Assembly (NCBI GenBank): GCA_020025195.1
Contig: JAHHSN010000022.1
Span: 1 to 22,848 of the forward strand
DNA: 22,848 bases
Direction: 5' to 3'
Origin: Angelakisella sp.
GTDB lineage: Bacteria > Bacillota > Clostridia > Oscillospirales > Ruminococcaceae
The notes below the pieces were generated by a model. It did not search any database. It was not told the origin of the DNA and saw nothing but the letters and a program-made list of their open reading frames with translations. Numbering within the stretch: position 1 is the first letter of the stretch; each line of letters begins with the position of its first letter. The translations under genes and the position numbers were made by a program. Below are positions 8,055 to 14,466 of this stretch, piece by piece.

Positions 8055-8800
8055 AGGTCTTAGTGGTAGAAGACGAGGAAATGATCCGAAAGGGCATCGT
8101 GCTTGCGGTGGATTGGGCGGCGCTTGGCTGTGTGGTGGTCGGAGAAGCCGCGAACGGCGAGGAGGGGCTTGCCGCGGTGGAGCGCCTCTCCCCCTCCCTT
8201 ATCATCACCGACCTCAAAATGCCCAAAATGGACGGTCTGGAGATGCTCCGCCGTCTCAGGGAAGCGGGCAACGAGTCCTATGTTATCATCCTCACCGCCT
8301 ATGACAGCTTCACCTACGCCCAGAGCGCCCTCCGTCTGGGGGCGGTGGACTTCCTCCTCAAGCCCTTCCATGACGGCGAGCTGGAGCAGGCGGTCACGGC
8401 GCTCCGGAAGCGTCTGGAGGCGAGGGACGAAAGCGGCGAGGGGCTTCAGCCGCTCCTCCCGGGACTCAAAAAGGGCAGCAAGAGCAAATATGTTCTGGAG
8501 GCGATGGACTACATCGGGCGGCACTATAACGACCCCGCCATCAGCGTGGGTTCCATCGCGGAGTCGCTCGGCATCAGCGAAAGCCATTTGAGCCATCTTT
8601 TCCGCCGGGAGACCGACTACACCATCCTCAATTATCTTACCCGGTGCCGCATCCACAGGGCGATGGAGCTGCTCCGGGACTGCCGATGCAAGGTCTATCA
8701 GGTGGCGCAGGAGGTGGGCTACCGGGACATCACCTATTTTTCCGCGACCTTCAAGAAGCTGACGGGTCTCAGCCCCTCGGAGTATCAGGAGCTTTCTTAA
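8048..8800 (+). CDS. Response regulator with REC and AraC-type DNA-binding domains
   Basis: This cytoplasmic regulator receives phosphate from the upstream kinase and acts on DNA. The receiver domain (about 1-120) shows the acidic pocket VVEDEE, phospho-acceptor D55 in IITDLKMP, T83 and K105. After a linker, an AraC-type double helix-turn-helix occupies about 147-250, including SVGSIAESLGISESHLSHLFRRE and a second motif around VAQEVGYRDITYFSATFKK, with the usual LSPSEY ending. Its 250 residues make it at the short end for this class, mainly because the linker between the domains is short. The gene overlaps the kinase gene by ATGTTAA. The likely target is the divergent importer promoter, as in other YesM/AraC pairs beside ABC importers; this is inference. 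Confidence 0.95.
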   Translation: MLKVLVVEDEEMIRKGIVLAVDWAALGCVVVGEAANGEEGLAAVERLSPSLIITDLKMPKMDGLEMLRRLREAGNESYVIILTAYDSFTYAQSALRLGAVDFLLKPFHDGELEQAVTALRKRLEARDESGEGLQPLLPGLKKGSKSKYVLEAMDYIGRHYNDPAISVGSIAESLGISESHLSHLFRRETDYTILNYLTRCRIHRAMELLRDCRCKVYQVAQEVGYRDITYFSATFKKLTGLSPSEYQELS

Positions 8801-8828
8801 AAAAAGAAAAGCCCCCCGCGCGGGGGGC
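8799..8828 (-). terminator. GC palindrome with minus-strand T-run
   Basis: GCCCCCCGCGCGGGGGGC (8811-8828) is a perfect 18-base palindrome. On the minus strand it is followed by TTTTCTTTTTTT, so it is a strong intrinsic terminator for transcription coming from the tRNA side. On the plus strand no T-run follows, so it would serve the response-regulator operon only as an RNA 3' hairpin. Confidence 0.8.
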
Positions 8829-8885
8829 AGAGCGGAGCGAGGGGGCGCGTGCGCCAAGGGTCAAACTCCGCGCGCCGCACAGGGT

Positions 8886-8954
8886 CGGTTTCCGCCTGGG
8901 CAGAGGCGCGCGATAATCGGGAGGCCTTGTAAGGGAATCGCCGCGCAGAAACCG
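8886..8954. repeat. Nested inverted repeats in the gene-free stretch beside the tRNA genes
   Basis: The outer arms are CGGTTTC (8886-8892) and GAAACCG (8948-8954). Inside them GCGCGCGAT (8906-8914) pairs with ATCGCCGCGC (8937-8946) apart from one bulged C. The two stems are nested, so either strand could fold into one long hairpin. I see no coding signal: the minus-strand open frame crossing this stretch begins inside tRNA-Tyr. It could be a structured RNA transcribed on the minus strand up to the palindrome at 8811-8828, or a dispersed palindromic repeat. Confidence 0.5.
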
Positions 8955-9024
8955 GCTTTCCCTCCACCACAAAATCCTGCGGCGCCTTTCCGAGGGGGAG
9001 GATGGAGATTCGCGAGCCGCGGAC

Positions 9025-9046
9025 TAAAAACAGGCCACCGGCCTGT
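9025..9046 (-). terminator. Second terminator-like hairpin downstream of the tRNA genes
   Basis: On the minus strand ACAGGCC and GGCCTGT form a 7-bp stem with a 3-base loop, followed by TTTTAG. It lies about 20 bases beyond the main tRNA terminator and looks like a backup terminator. Confidence 0.6.
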
Positions 9047-9065
9047 TCGAATCCAATTACAATAC

Positions 9066-9092
9066 AAAAAAGCACCCAACTGGGTGCTTTTT
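9066..9092 (-). terminator. Terminator of the tRNA-Thr/tRNA-Tyr transcript
   Basis: AGCACCCA/TGGGTGCT forms a tight stem directly after the tRNA-Tyr CCA end, followed on the minus strand by TTTTTTG. The flanking A and T runs make it usable from either side. Confidence 0.85.
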
Positions 9093-9093
9093 G

Positions 9094-9178
9094 TGGTGGA
9101 GGAGGATGGATTCGAACCATCGAAGTCAGTGACAACAGATTTACAGTCTGCCCCCTTTGGCCACTCGGGAACTCCTCC
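9094..9178 (-). tRNA. tRNA-Tyr (anticodon GTA)
   Basis: The minus strand gives a class II tRNA of 85 bases with an encoded CCA end. The acceptor stem is GGAGGAG/CTCCTCC, the anticodon loop is CTGTAAA with anticodon GTA, the variable arm is long as required for bacterial tyrosine tRNA, and the T-arm is GATGG-TTCGAAT-CCATC. It is the second gene of a two-tRNA transcript. Confidence 0.96.
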
Positions 9179-9199
9179 ATATGAAGTTTTTGCTCGGTG

Positions 9200-9275
9200 T
9201 GGAGCTGGTGGACGGATTCGAACCCCCGACCTGCTGATTACAAATCAGCTGCTCTACCGGCTGAGCTACACCAGC
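9200..9275 (-). tRNA. tRNA-Thr (anticodon TGT)
   Basis: The minus strand gives a 76-base tRNA with an encoded CCA end. The acceptor stem is GCTGGTG/CACCAGC, the D-arm contains AGCTCAGCCGGTAGAGC, and the anticodon loop TTTGTAA carries TGT, reading ACN threonine codons. The T-arm GGGGG-TTCGAAT-CCGTC is paired with one wobble. It lies 21 bases upstream of tRNA-Tyr in the same transcript. Confidence 0.96.
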
Positions 9276-9295
9276 GAATCCGTTGCAACGTTCCT

Positions 9296-9324
9296 AGAAT
9301 ACCATAGGATTCGCGAAATGTCAA
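9296..9324 (-). promoter_or_regulatory. Promoter of the tRNA-Thr/tRNA-Tyr transcript
   Basis: On the minus strand TTGACA (9319-9324) and TATTCT (9296-9301) are 17 bases apart, a near-consensus sigma-A promoter. The -10 lies about 20 bases before the mature tRNA-Thr 5' end. Confidence 0.88.
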
Positions 9325-9348
9325 GAGGATTTACAAAAGAAAGAGACG

Positions 9349-9395
9349 AAAAAAGCGGCAGCGCGATCCCCCTCAAAAAAGAACCGCCCGCCGCT
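9349..9395 (-). terminator. Probable terminator of acpP
   Basis: On the minus strand AGCGGC pairs with GCCGCT across a loop of about 30 GC-rich bases and is followed by TTTTTT starting within the stem end. It sits right after the acpP stop and before the tRNA promoter. The long loop makes this less certain than the other terminators. Confidence 0.5.
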
Positions 9396-9404
9396 CGGGG
9401 AGAA

Positions 9405-9638
9405 TCATTCTGCGGAATGCTCCTCCAGATACTTGACCAGTTCACCGACAGTGCGGATCCCCTCGACGTCTTCGTCCGGGATCTCCATGTCGAACTCGTC
9501 CTCCAGCGTCATGACAAGGTCAACAACGTCCAGAGAATCAGCACCCAGATCGTCCAAAATATCGGTCTCCTCGGTGATAGAATCGCGGTCAGCGTCCAGC
9601 TGTGCAGCCAGCAGGTCAACCAGTTTTTCCAGAATCAT
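9405..9638 (-). CDS. acpP: Acyl carrier protein
   Basis: This small acidic cytoplasmic protein carries growing fatty acyl chains on a phosphopantetheine arm. The attachment site is S35 in LGADSLDVVDLVM, the standard motif. Length is 77 residues, normal for the family, and the composition is strongly acidic. The start ATG is preceded by TAGGAGGTT at a good distance. The gene stands alone, with its own promoter upstream and a hairpin downstream, and not next to fab genes in this window. Beyond its ribosome binding site it has a CACATATTAGGAGG string that recurs, with small changes, before rplK and rplA. Confidence 0.97.
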   Translation of the reverse strand: MILEKLVDLLAAQLDADRDSITEETDILDDLGADSLDVVDLVMTLEDEFDMEIPDEDVEGIRTVGELVKYLEEHSAE

Positions 9639-9700
9639 GAATATAACCTCCTAATATGTGACAAACCCTCCGCGGGAGAGAGATTTTCGATAACGACTAT

Positions 9701-9729
9701 ATGATAGCTTGTTTTGGCGGGGTTGGCAA
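9701..9729 (-). promoter_or_regulatory. Promoter of acpP
   Basis: On the minus strand TTGCCA (9724-9729) and TATCAT (9701-9706) are separated by 17 bases. The predicted 5' leader before the acpP start is about 50 bases. Confidence 0.72.
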
Positions 9730-9859
9730 GAGCTTTTTGCAAGAAGTCTCTACAAATTTACGGAAAAAAGCGGGGCGTTTTCGGTCATGTTCCTAAAATT
9801 TGACGCAAATCGCCCAAACCTCCCTTTTTTCGTTTCCCAAGAACTTTTTCGGGAAGCGA

Positions 9860-9888
9860 TTGCGCCGACCTCCGGGCGCTGTTATAAT
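9860..9888 (+). promoter_or_regulatory. Promoter of the hydrogenase-like sensory operon
   Basis: TTGCGC (9860-9865) and a perfect TATAAT (9883-9888) are 17 bases apart. They lie about 45 bases before the first gene of the five-gene operon. The GC-rich spacer CCTCCGGGCG could hold a regulator site, but no clear dyad is present. Confidence 0.78.
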
Positions 9889-9933
9889 AATACTGAATAA
9901 GCCCCAATTTATCCGCGGGAGAGGAGTCGTGTT

Positions 9934-10278
9934 ATGACCATCAAAGAGATCAAAGAGCTTCTGGACGCCAAGTTCCTTTCCGGAGAGGAGGAATCCCCCA
10001 GAGCTTATGAGTACGCCTTCAGCAGTGATATGATGAGCGATGCGCTGGCCTATGGACGGGAGAATTCTCTCCTCATCACCGGGCTCCTCAATCAGCAGGC
10101 GATCCGCACCGCCGAGATGCTGGATATGCATGCGGTGGTTTTTGTGCGAGGAAAAATGCCGAGTGAGGATATTCTCCGGCTGGCGGAGGAAAAGGGCATC
10201 GCGGTGCTCAGCACCCCCCACGGGCTCTTTACAACCAGCGGTCTCCTCTACCGTGAGGGACTGCGCGGAGGGGTGTGA
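9934..10278 (+). CDS. DRTGG-domain protein, first copy
   Basis: This 114-residue protein matches the DRTGG domain known from some CBS-domain and phosphotransacetylase-related proteins. In clostridia, stand-alone DRTGG proteins are often encoded beside iron hydrogenase-like genes. It starts with a helix IKEIKELLDAKFLSG, followed by the nucleotide-fold-like part SSDMMSDALAYGRENSLLITGLLNQQAIRTAEMLDMHAVVFVRGK and IAVLSTPHGLFTTSGLLY. The biochemical role of the domain is not established. The start ATG has GAGAGGAG 7 bases upstream. The next gene begins within 3 bases of the stop. A shorter, related protein is encoded at 12055-12396, so the operon carries a DRTGG pair around the iron-sulfur protein. 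Confidence 0.82.
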   Translation: MTIKEIKELLDAKFLSGEEESPRAYEYAFSSDMMSDALAYGRENSLLITGLLNQQAIRTAEMLDMHAVVFVRGKMPSEDILRLAEEKGIAVLSTPHGLFTTSGLLYREGLRGGV

Positions 10279-10280
10279 CC

Positions 10281-10700
10281 ATGCAGATCACCTACCATTA
10301 TATTGTGCCGGGGGATGACTTTGTGCACGCGGGGGAGGCCTCCGGCCACCTCAAGGGTGTCTTAAAGCAGCTCGGCTTCCCCTCCGATGTGGTGCGCCGC
10401 ACCACCATCGCCATGTATGAGGGAGAGATCAACATGGTCATTCACGCCTGCGGCGGGGAGATTGACGTCGGCATTGATGATACCGGCGTGGAGATGGTGC
10501 TCCGGGACCAAGGCCCCGGCATCCCGGATGTGGAGCGCGCCATGCAGGACGGCTGGTCCACGGCGACCAGCGCGGTGCGGGAGATGGGCTTCGGCGCCGG
10601 CATGGGGCTTCCCAATATGAAAAAATATACCGACCAGATGGAGATCGAAAGCACCCCCGGAGTCGGTACGACCGTTTCCATGAGAGTCAATCTTTCCTAA
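10281..10700 (+). CDS. RsbW-like ATP-binding protein (GHKL ATPase, anti-sigma-factor-kinase type)
   Basis: This 139-residue protein is a stand-alone GHKL ATPase domain like the serine kinases RsbW and SpoIIAB. Visible motifs are an N-box YEGEINMVIHA, the G1 box LRDQGPGIPD and the glycine-rich lid GFGAGMGLPNMKKY, followed by the family ending GVGTTVSMRVNLS. There is no phospho-accepting histidine domain and no membrane segment. I chose ATG at 10281, which has GGAGGGG 7 bases upstream; a GTG two codons earlier is too close to that site. No sigma factor or anti-sigma antagonist is encoded nearby, so its partner may be one of the operon's own proteins. Proteins of this type recur beside [FeFe]-hydrogenase-like genes in clostridia. 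Confidence 0.88.
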   Translation: MQITYHYIVPGDDFVHAGEASGHLKGVLKQLGFPSDVVRRTTIAMYEGEINMVIHACGGEIDVGIDDTGVEMVLRDQGPGIPDVERAMQDGWSTATSAVREMGFGAGMGLPNMKKYTDQMEIESTPGVGTTVSMRVNLS

Positions 10701-10726
10701 AGTGCCAGGAAGAAAAGAGGAATACC

Positions 10727-12058
10727 ATGGGAGACCAAAAGACCTATTTTCACTCGGTAAAGCTTAATAAGGAGCTTTGCCACGGGTGCATCAACTGCGT
10801 CAAGCGCTGTCCCACCGAGGCGATCCGTGTGCGGGACGGCCGTGCGCACATCCTCAAGGAGCGCTGCATCGACTGCGGCGAGTGCATCCGCGTTTGCCCC
10901 CATCACGCCAAAACAGCCGTCTCGGACAGCCTTTCCGACCTCGACGGCTTCCGTTATAAAATCGCTCTGCCCGCTCCCGTGATGTACGCCCAGTTCATCC
11001 ATCTGGACTGTCTGGAGCGGGTGGTCAAGGGACTTCTGGATATCGGCTTCGACGAGGTGTTCGAGGTCGGCGCGGCGGCTGAGCTTGTCTCGCAGTCCAC
11101 CAAGAAGCTGATGGAGAGCCACTCCATTCCCCTGCCCGTCATCTCCTCGGCGTGCCCGGCGGTCATCCGCCTCATTCAGGTGCGCTATCCGGATCTCATC
11201 GGGCACATCCTGCCGCTTCTGCCCCCGGTGGATCTCGCGGCGGCGCTGGCCCGCAAGGCGGCGGTGGAAAAGACCGGACTGAAGCCGGAGGAGATCGGCA
11301 TTGCCTTCCTTTCCCCCTGCCCCGCCAAGGTTACCGCGGCCAAAAGCCCTCTCGGCGCCGAAAAGAGCAACGTGGACGCCGTCATCGCCATTTCCCGCAT
11401 CTATCCCGCCCTTGTGCAGGATATCAAAAATCTCTCCCCCGAGGAGTTTGAAGGGCTTTCCCATGTGGGGGCAAGCGGCATCTTCTGGGCCACCTCCAGC
11501 GGCGAATCCATGGCGGCGGAGCTTCGGCGCTACCTTGCCGCGGACGGCGTGGAAAACATCATCAAGATCCTTGATGCGGTGGAGGACGAAAAGTTCACCC
11601 GCCTCGATTTCATCGAGCTTTCCGCCTGCCCCGGCGGCTGCGTGGGCGGCGTTATGAATGTCGAAAATCCCTATGCCGCGGCGGCGCGCATCAAGCGCCT
11701 GGCGCGGGAGCTTCCCCGGGTGAAGAACCAGTGGCCGACCCCCGAGCTCCTGCCGGAGGAGGCCTGCTTTTCCAAGCCCATCGAGCCGCTTGACGTGCTG
11801 GCGCTCTCCGATAATCCCGCCGAATCGCTCAAAATGTTCTCCCGGATGCAGGAGATCGAGCAAAAGCTGCCGGGTCTGGACTGCGGCTCCTGCGGCGCCC
11901 CGACCTGTCATGCCCTTGCAGAGGACATCGTCCGGGGTTATTCCGATGAGGACGCGTGCATCCATGTCCTCAAGGAAAAGCTGGAGGACATCGTCCGGTC
12001 GCTCTCTCACTTTATCAAACAGGAAAAGGAAAAGAACAAGGAGGAAACGAAACAGTGA
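10727..12058 (+). CDS. [FeFe]-hydrogenase-like iron-sulfur protein, putative sensory type
   Basis: This 443-residue protein has two N-terminal [4Fe-4S] ferredoxin sites (C18/C21/C24/C28 and C47/C50/C53/C57). The iron-hydrogenase catalytic domain follows (about 80-330). A C-terminal four-cysteine iron-sulfur site completes it: CGSCGAPTC (C386, C389, C394) with C411, in the style of the Fe-S domain of RnfB/AcsC proteins. The expected H-cluster ligands are kept: C143 in SSACPAV (L1), C198 in LSPCPAK (L2), and C301 and C305 in ELSACPGGCVGG (L3). The L1 proton-relay cysteine of producing enzymes is replaced by A142, as described for sensory-type HydS proteins. The L2 lysine (K201) is present but the glutamate three residues later is alanine. 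Start ATG has AGAGGAA upstream. The stop overlaps the next gene by 4 bases. A redox or H2 sensor is the best reading; catalysis is not excluded. Confidence 0.88.
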   Translation: MGDQKTYFHSVKLNKELCHGCINCVKRCPTEAIRVRDGRAHILKERCIDCGECIRVCPHHAKTAVSDSLSDLDGFRYKIALPAPVMYAQFIHLDCLERVVKGLLDIGFDEVFEVGAAAELVSQSTKKLMESHSIPLPVISSACPAVIRLIQVRYPDLIGHILPLLPPVDLAAALARKAAVEKTGLKPEEIGIAFLSPCPAKVTAAKSPLGAEKSNVDAVIAISRIYPALVQDIKNLSPEEFEGLSHVGASGIFWATSSGESMAAELRRYLAADGVENIIKILDAVEDEKFTRLDFIELSACPGGCVGGVMNVENPYAAAARIKRLARELPRVKNQWPTPELLPEEACFSKPIEPLDVLALSDNPAESLKMFSRMQEIEQKLPGLDCGSCGAPTCHALAEDIVRGYSDEDACIHVLKEKLEDIVRSLSHFIKQEKEKNKEETKQ

Positions 12059-12396
12059 CTGTAAAAGAAATGGCCGCCGCGGCGGGACTCAGCCTTCTCG
12101 CGGGGACGGGAGACCGCCCGGTGGACGGCGGGGTCTATACCTGCGATCTGCTCAGCATGGTGATGGGACGGGCCCCCGCGGGGAGCGCGTGGGTCACCGT
12201 CATGTGCAACCAGAACTCCATCGTCACGGCGATGATGGCGGATGTGGCGTGTGTGGTTTTCGCGGAAGGGGTCACCCCCGACGAGGCGATGCTGGAGCGC
12301 GCCCGGCTGGAGAATATCCCCGTGCTGACAAGCGGGGAGGCGGTCTTTCCCACCGCGCGGCTTCTGGATAAGCTTCTGGCCCGTCCGCTCACCTGA
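12055..12396 (+). CDS. DRTGG-domain protein, second copy
   Basis: This 113-residue protein is related in pattern to the DRTGG protein at the start of the operon: VYTCDLLSMVMGRAPAGSAWVTVMCNQNSIVTAMMADVACVVFAEGVTPDEAMLERARLENIPVLTSGEAVFPTARLL aligns in layout with the first copy, although sequence identity is low. The start is GTG at 12055, chosen because AAGGAGGAA sits 9 bases upstream; it overlaps the preceding stop as GTGA. An open frame extends about 33 codons upstream, but that part overlaps the iron-sulfur gene and has no ribosome binding site. Function is unknown. Its position directly behind the hydrogenase-like gene suggests that the two products work together. Confidence 0.8.
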   Translation: MTVKEMAAAAGLSLLAGTGDRPVDGGVYTCDLLSMVMGRAPAGSAWVTVMCNQNSIVTAMMADVACVVFAEGVTPDEAMLERARLENIPVLTSGEAVFPTARLLDKLLARPLT

Positions 12397-12420
12397 ATTT
12401 CCCCAAAAGGAGATGGCGCT

Positions 12421-13143
12421 TTGGGGTCCTATTATTATGACCTGCATCTGCATACCTGCCTTTCCCCCTGCGCGGATGAGGAGATGACGCCGCCCAGCGT
12501 GGCGGGCTTTGCCGCGCTTGCCGGCCTTCAGATCATAGCCGTCTGCGACCACAACACGGCGGGCAACGCCCGGGCGGTCATGGAGGCGGCCGCGGTGCTG
12601 GCCCCGGAGCTTCTGGTCATTCCCGGCATGGAGATTACCTGCCGGGAGGAGGCGCACATCCTCTGCTTCTTCCCCGACATCGGGTCGGCGGAGGCGGCCT
12701 CGGAGGAGGTTTACCGCCGGCTGCCCCCCATCCGCAACCGCGAGGAGATCTACGGCGCTCAGCTTAAAATGGACGCAGAGGAGCGCATCCTGAAGCGGGA
12801 GGAGCGGCTTCTCATCACCGCGGCGGATCTTTCGGTGGATGAGCTGCCCGCCTTTGCCGCGCGGTACGGCGGCTTTGCGGTTCCCGCCCACATCGACCGG
12901 GAGAGCGAAAGCGTTCTTGCCGTCCTCGGCACGGTGCCGGAGGGCTTCCCTACGGTGGAGGTGGCGGACCCGGAGTGCTTTTTTGCCCGCCCGGAGAACG
13001 AGGGCTTTCCGGAGCGGTATCATATCATCACCGGGAGCGACGCGCACCGCCTCGCCGGTATCCCCGACCGGCGGTACAGCCTTTCCCTCCCGGAAAAGAG
13101 CTTTTCCGCCCTGAAGGCCGCCCTTACAAAACCGAAAACATAA
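12421..13143 (+). CDS. PHP-domain metal-dependent phosphoesterase
   Basis: This 240-residue protein has the PHP metal-binding motifs in order: H9 and H11 (DLHLHT), D43-H44 (CDHN), E71 (PGMEIT), H79, H157 (PAHIDRE) and D207/H209 (GSDAHR). These residues hold a multi-metal site that hydrolyses phosphoester bonds in the TrpH/YciV group. The substrate here is unknown. The start is TTG at 12421, with AAGGAGAT 7 bases upstream and the first metal motif only eight residues in; no ATG fits this frame. The gene is the last of the operon and is followed by a terminator. In this setting it might turn over a nucleotide or phospho-signal made or read by the other operon products (inference). Confidence 0.88.
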   Translation: MGSYYYDLHLHTCLSPCADEEMTPPSVAGFAALAGLQIIAVCDHNTAGNARAVMEAAAVLAPELLVIPGMEITCREEAHILCFFPDIGSAEAASEEVYRRLPPIRNREEIYGAQLKMDAEERILKREERLLITAADLSVDELPAFAARYGGFAVPAHIDRESESVLAVLGTVPEGFPTVEVADPECFFARPENEGFPERYHIITGSDAHRLAGIPDRRYSLSLPEKSFSALKAALTKPKT

Positions 13144-13182
13144 CTCCCTCACCCGAAACGTGTTCGGCTGGGGGAGTTTTTT
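13143..13182 (+). terminator. Terminator of the hydrogenase-like operon
   Basis: ACTCCC and GGGAGT, with an inner CCGAA/TTCGG pairing, form a stem directly at the PHP stop codon, followed by TTTTTT. Confidence 0.82.
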
Positions 13183-13208
13183 AGTCTATGGCGACTCGTT
13201 CCGGGCGT

Positions 13209-13247
13209 AAAAAAAGAACACCTCCAATGTGTGGAAGGTGTTCTTTT
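13209..13247 (-). terminator. Terminator after rplA (bidirectional)
   Basis: GAACACCT and AGGTGTTC form the core of a stem with A-rich and T-rich flanks. On the minus strand it is followed by TTTTTTT, so it ends the ribosomal-protein operon. The plus-strand tail TTCTTTT is weaker but could back up the PHP-side terminator. Confidence 0.85.
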
Positions 13248-13264
13248 GGGAAAGCTAAAAAACT

Positions 13265-13981
13265 TTAAGCCTCGGCCTGAGCGGCAGCGCCGATGAAACG
13301 GGCGGGGTTGATGCGTACGCCGGGGCCCATGGTGGTCGCAACCACGCAGGAACGGACATACTGACCCTTTGCCGCAGCGGGCTTCGCCTTGACAATGGCA
13401 TCCATCAGGGTGTCGAAGTTCTGCTGGAGCTTCTCAGCGCCGAAGGAAACCTTGCCGATGGGGCAGTGGATGATGTTGGTCTTATCGAGACGATACTCGA
13501 TCTTACCGGCCTTCGCCTCCTCAACTGCCTTGGCAGCATCGGGGGTAACGGTACCGGCTTTGGGGTTGGGCATGAGACCGCGCGGACCGAGGATCTTACC
13601 GAGACGGCCGACGATACCCATCATGTCGGGAGTGGCGACAACAACGTCGAAGTCCATCCAGTTTTCCTTCTGGATCTTCTCCATCATGTCCTCAGCGCCG
13701 ACATAGTCCGCACCGGCCGCCTTGGCAGCCTCGGCCTTGTCTCCGCGGGCAAAGACCAGAACGCGAACCTTCTTACCGGTTCCGTTGGGGAGAACGACCG
13801 CGCCGCGGACCTGCTGGTCGGCATGACGGGAGTCAACGCCCAGACGGACGTGGATCTCAACGGTCTCATCAAATTTCGCCTTGCCGGTCTTGGCGCAGAT
13901 GTCCAGCGCCTCGGCAGGCTCGTACAGCTTATTGCTATCTACAAGCTTGCTGCTGTCGGTATATTTCTTACCATGCTTCAT
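13265..13981 (-). CDS. rplA: 50S ribosomal protein L1
   Basis: L1 binds 23S rRNA at the E-site stalk and in many bacteria represses translation of its own mRNA. The 238-residue protein shows the L1 hallmarks: an N-terminal MKHGKKYTDSSKLVD, then VEIHVRLGVDSRHADQQVRGAVVLPNGTGK. The characteristic GRLGKILGPRGLMPNPKAGTV and FDTLMDAIVKAKP follow. Length is normal to slightly long. Start ATG has AGGAGGAAA upstream. It is the last gene of the operon, 59 bases after rplK, and is followed by a terminator instead of rplJ. Confidence 0.98.
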   Translation of the reverse strand: MKHGKKYTDSSKLVDSNKLYEPAEALDICAKTGKAKFDETVEIHVRLGVDSRHADQQVRGAVVLPNGTGKKVRVLVFARGDKAEAAKAAGADYVGAEDMMEKIQKENWMDFDVVVATPDMMGIVGRLGKILGPRGLMPNPKAGTVTPDAAKAVEEAKAGKIEYRLDKTNIIHCPIGKVSFGAEKLQQNFDTLMDAIVKAKPAAAKGQYVRSCVVATTMGPGVRINPARFIGAAAQAEA

Positions 13982-14040
13982 TACTTAATTTCCTCCTATT
14001 ATGTGGTATAGCGGATTGTTTTCCTCCCACTGGCGAGAAA

Positions 14041-14466
14041 TCAGTCCTTGACTTCTACGCCCATGCTGCGGCAGGTGCCGGCTACCATGCTGATAGCGGT
14101 CTCGATGTTGGCAGCATTGAGGTCGGGCATCTTGGTCTCAGCAATCTTCTGAAGCTGCTCACGGGTGATGGTGCCGACCTTGGTCTTGTTCGGAACGCCG
14201 GAACCGGATTCCAGGTTGATCGCTTTCTTGATCAGGACAGCCGCGGGGGGAGTCTTGGTAATAAAGCTGAACGTGCGGTCCGCGTAGACGGTGATCACAA
14301 CAGGGATAATGAGACCCGCGTCATTCTTGGTACGCTCATTGAATTCCTTGGTGAAAGCCATGATGTTTACGCCGTGCTGACCCAGTGCGGGGCCAACAGG
14401 GGGTGCCGGGGTTGCCTTACCGGCGGGGATCTGCAGCTTGATATAGCCAACTACTTTTTGAGCCAT
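14041..14466 (-). CDS. rplK: 50S ribosomal protein L11
   Basis: L11 forms part of the GTPase-associated centre of the large subunit. The 141-residue protein has the canonical start (IKLQIPAGKATPAPPVGPALGQHGVNIMAF), with the proline-rich linker motif, and the C-terminal RNA-binding region ending in TCRSMGVEV. Length is the family standard. Start ATG is preceded by TTGGAGGTG. It is separated from nusG by about 155 bases that contain a hairpin-rich leader, and it shares the transcript with rplA. Confidence 0.98.
   Translation of the reverse strand: MAQKVVGYIKLQIPAGKATPAPPVGPALGQHGVNIMAFTKEFNERTKNDAGLIIPVVITVYADRTFSFITKTPPAAVLIKKAINLESGSGVPNKTKVGTITREQLQKIAETKMPDLNAANIETAISMVAGTCRSMGVEVKD

Noticed and set aside
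9040..9056. T-loop-like GTTCGAATCC on the plus strand, suggesting a third tRNA or a tRNA remnant
   Set aside because: Flanking bases do not form a T-stem and no anticodon or acceptor arm is present; most of it belongs to the second terminator hairpin.
8797..9180. Minus-strand open frame of 127 codons spanning the structured gene-free stretch
   Set aside because: It begins inside tRNA-Tyr, passes through two terminators, and ends inside a GC palindrome.
10697..12010. Minus-strand open frame of about 440 codons opposite the hydrogenase-like gene
   Set aside because: The plus strand has unmistakable cysteine motifs, a ribosome binding site and operon context; the antisense translation has none.
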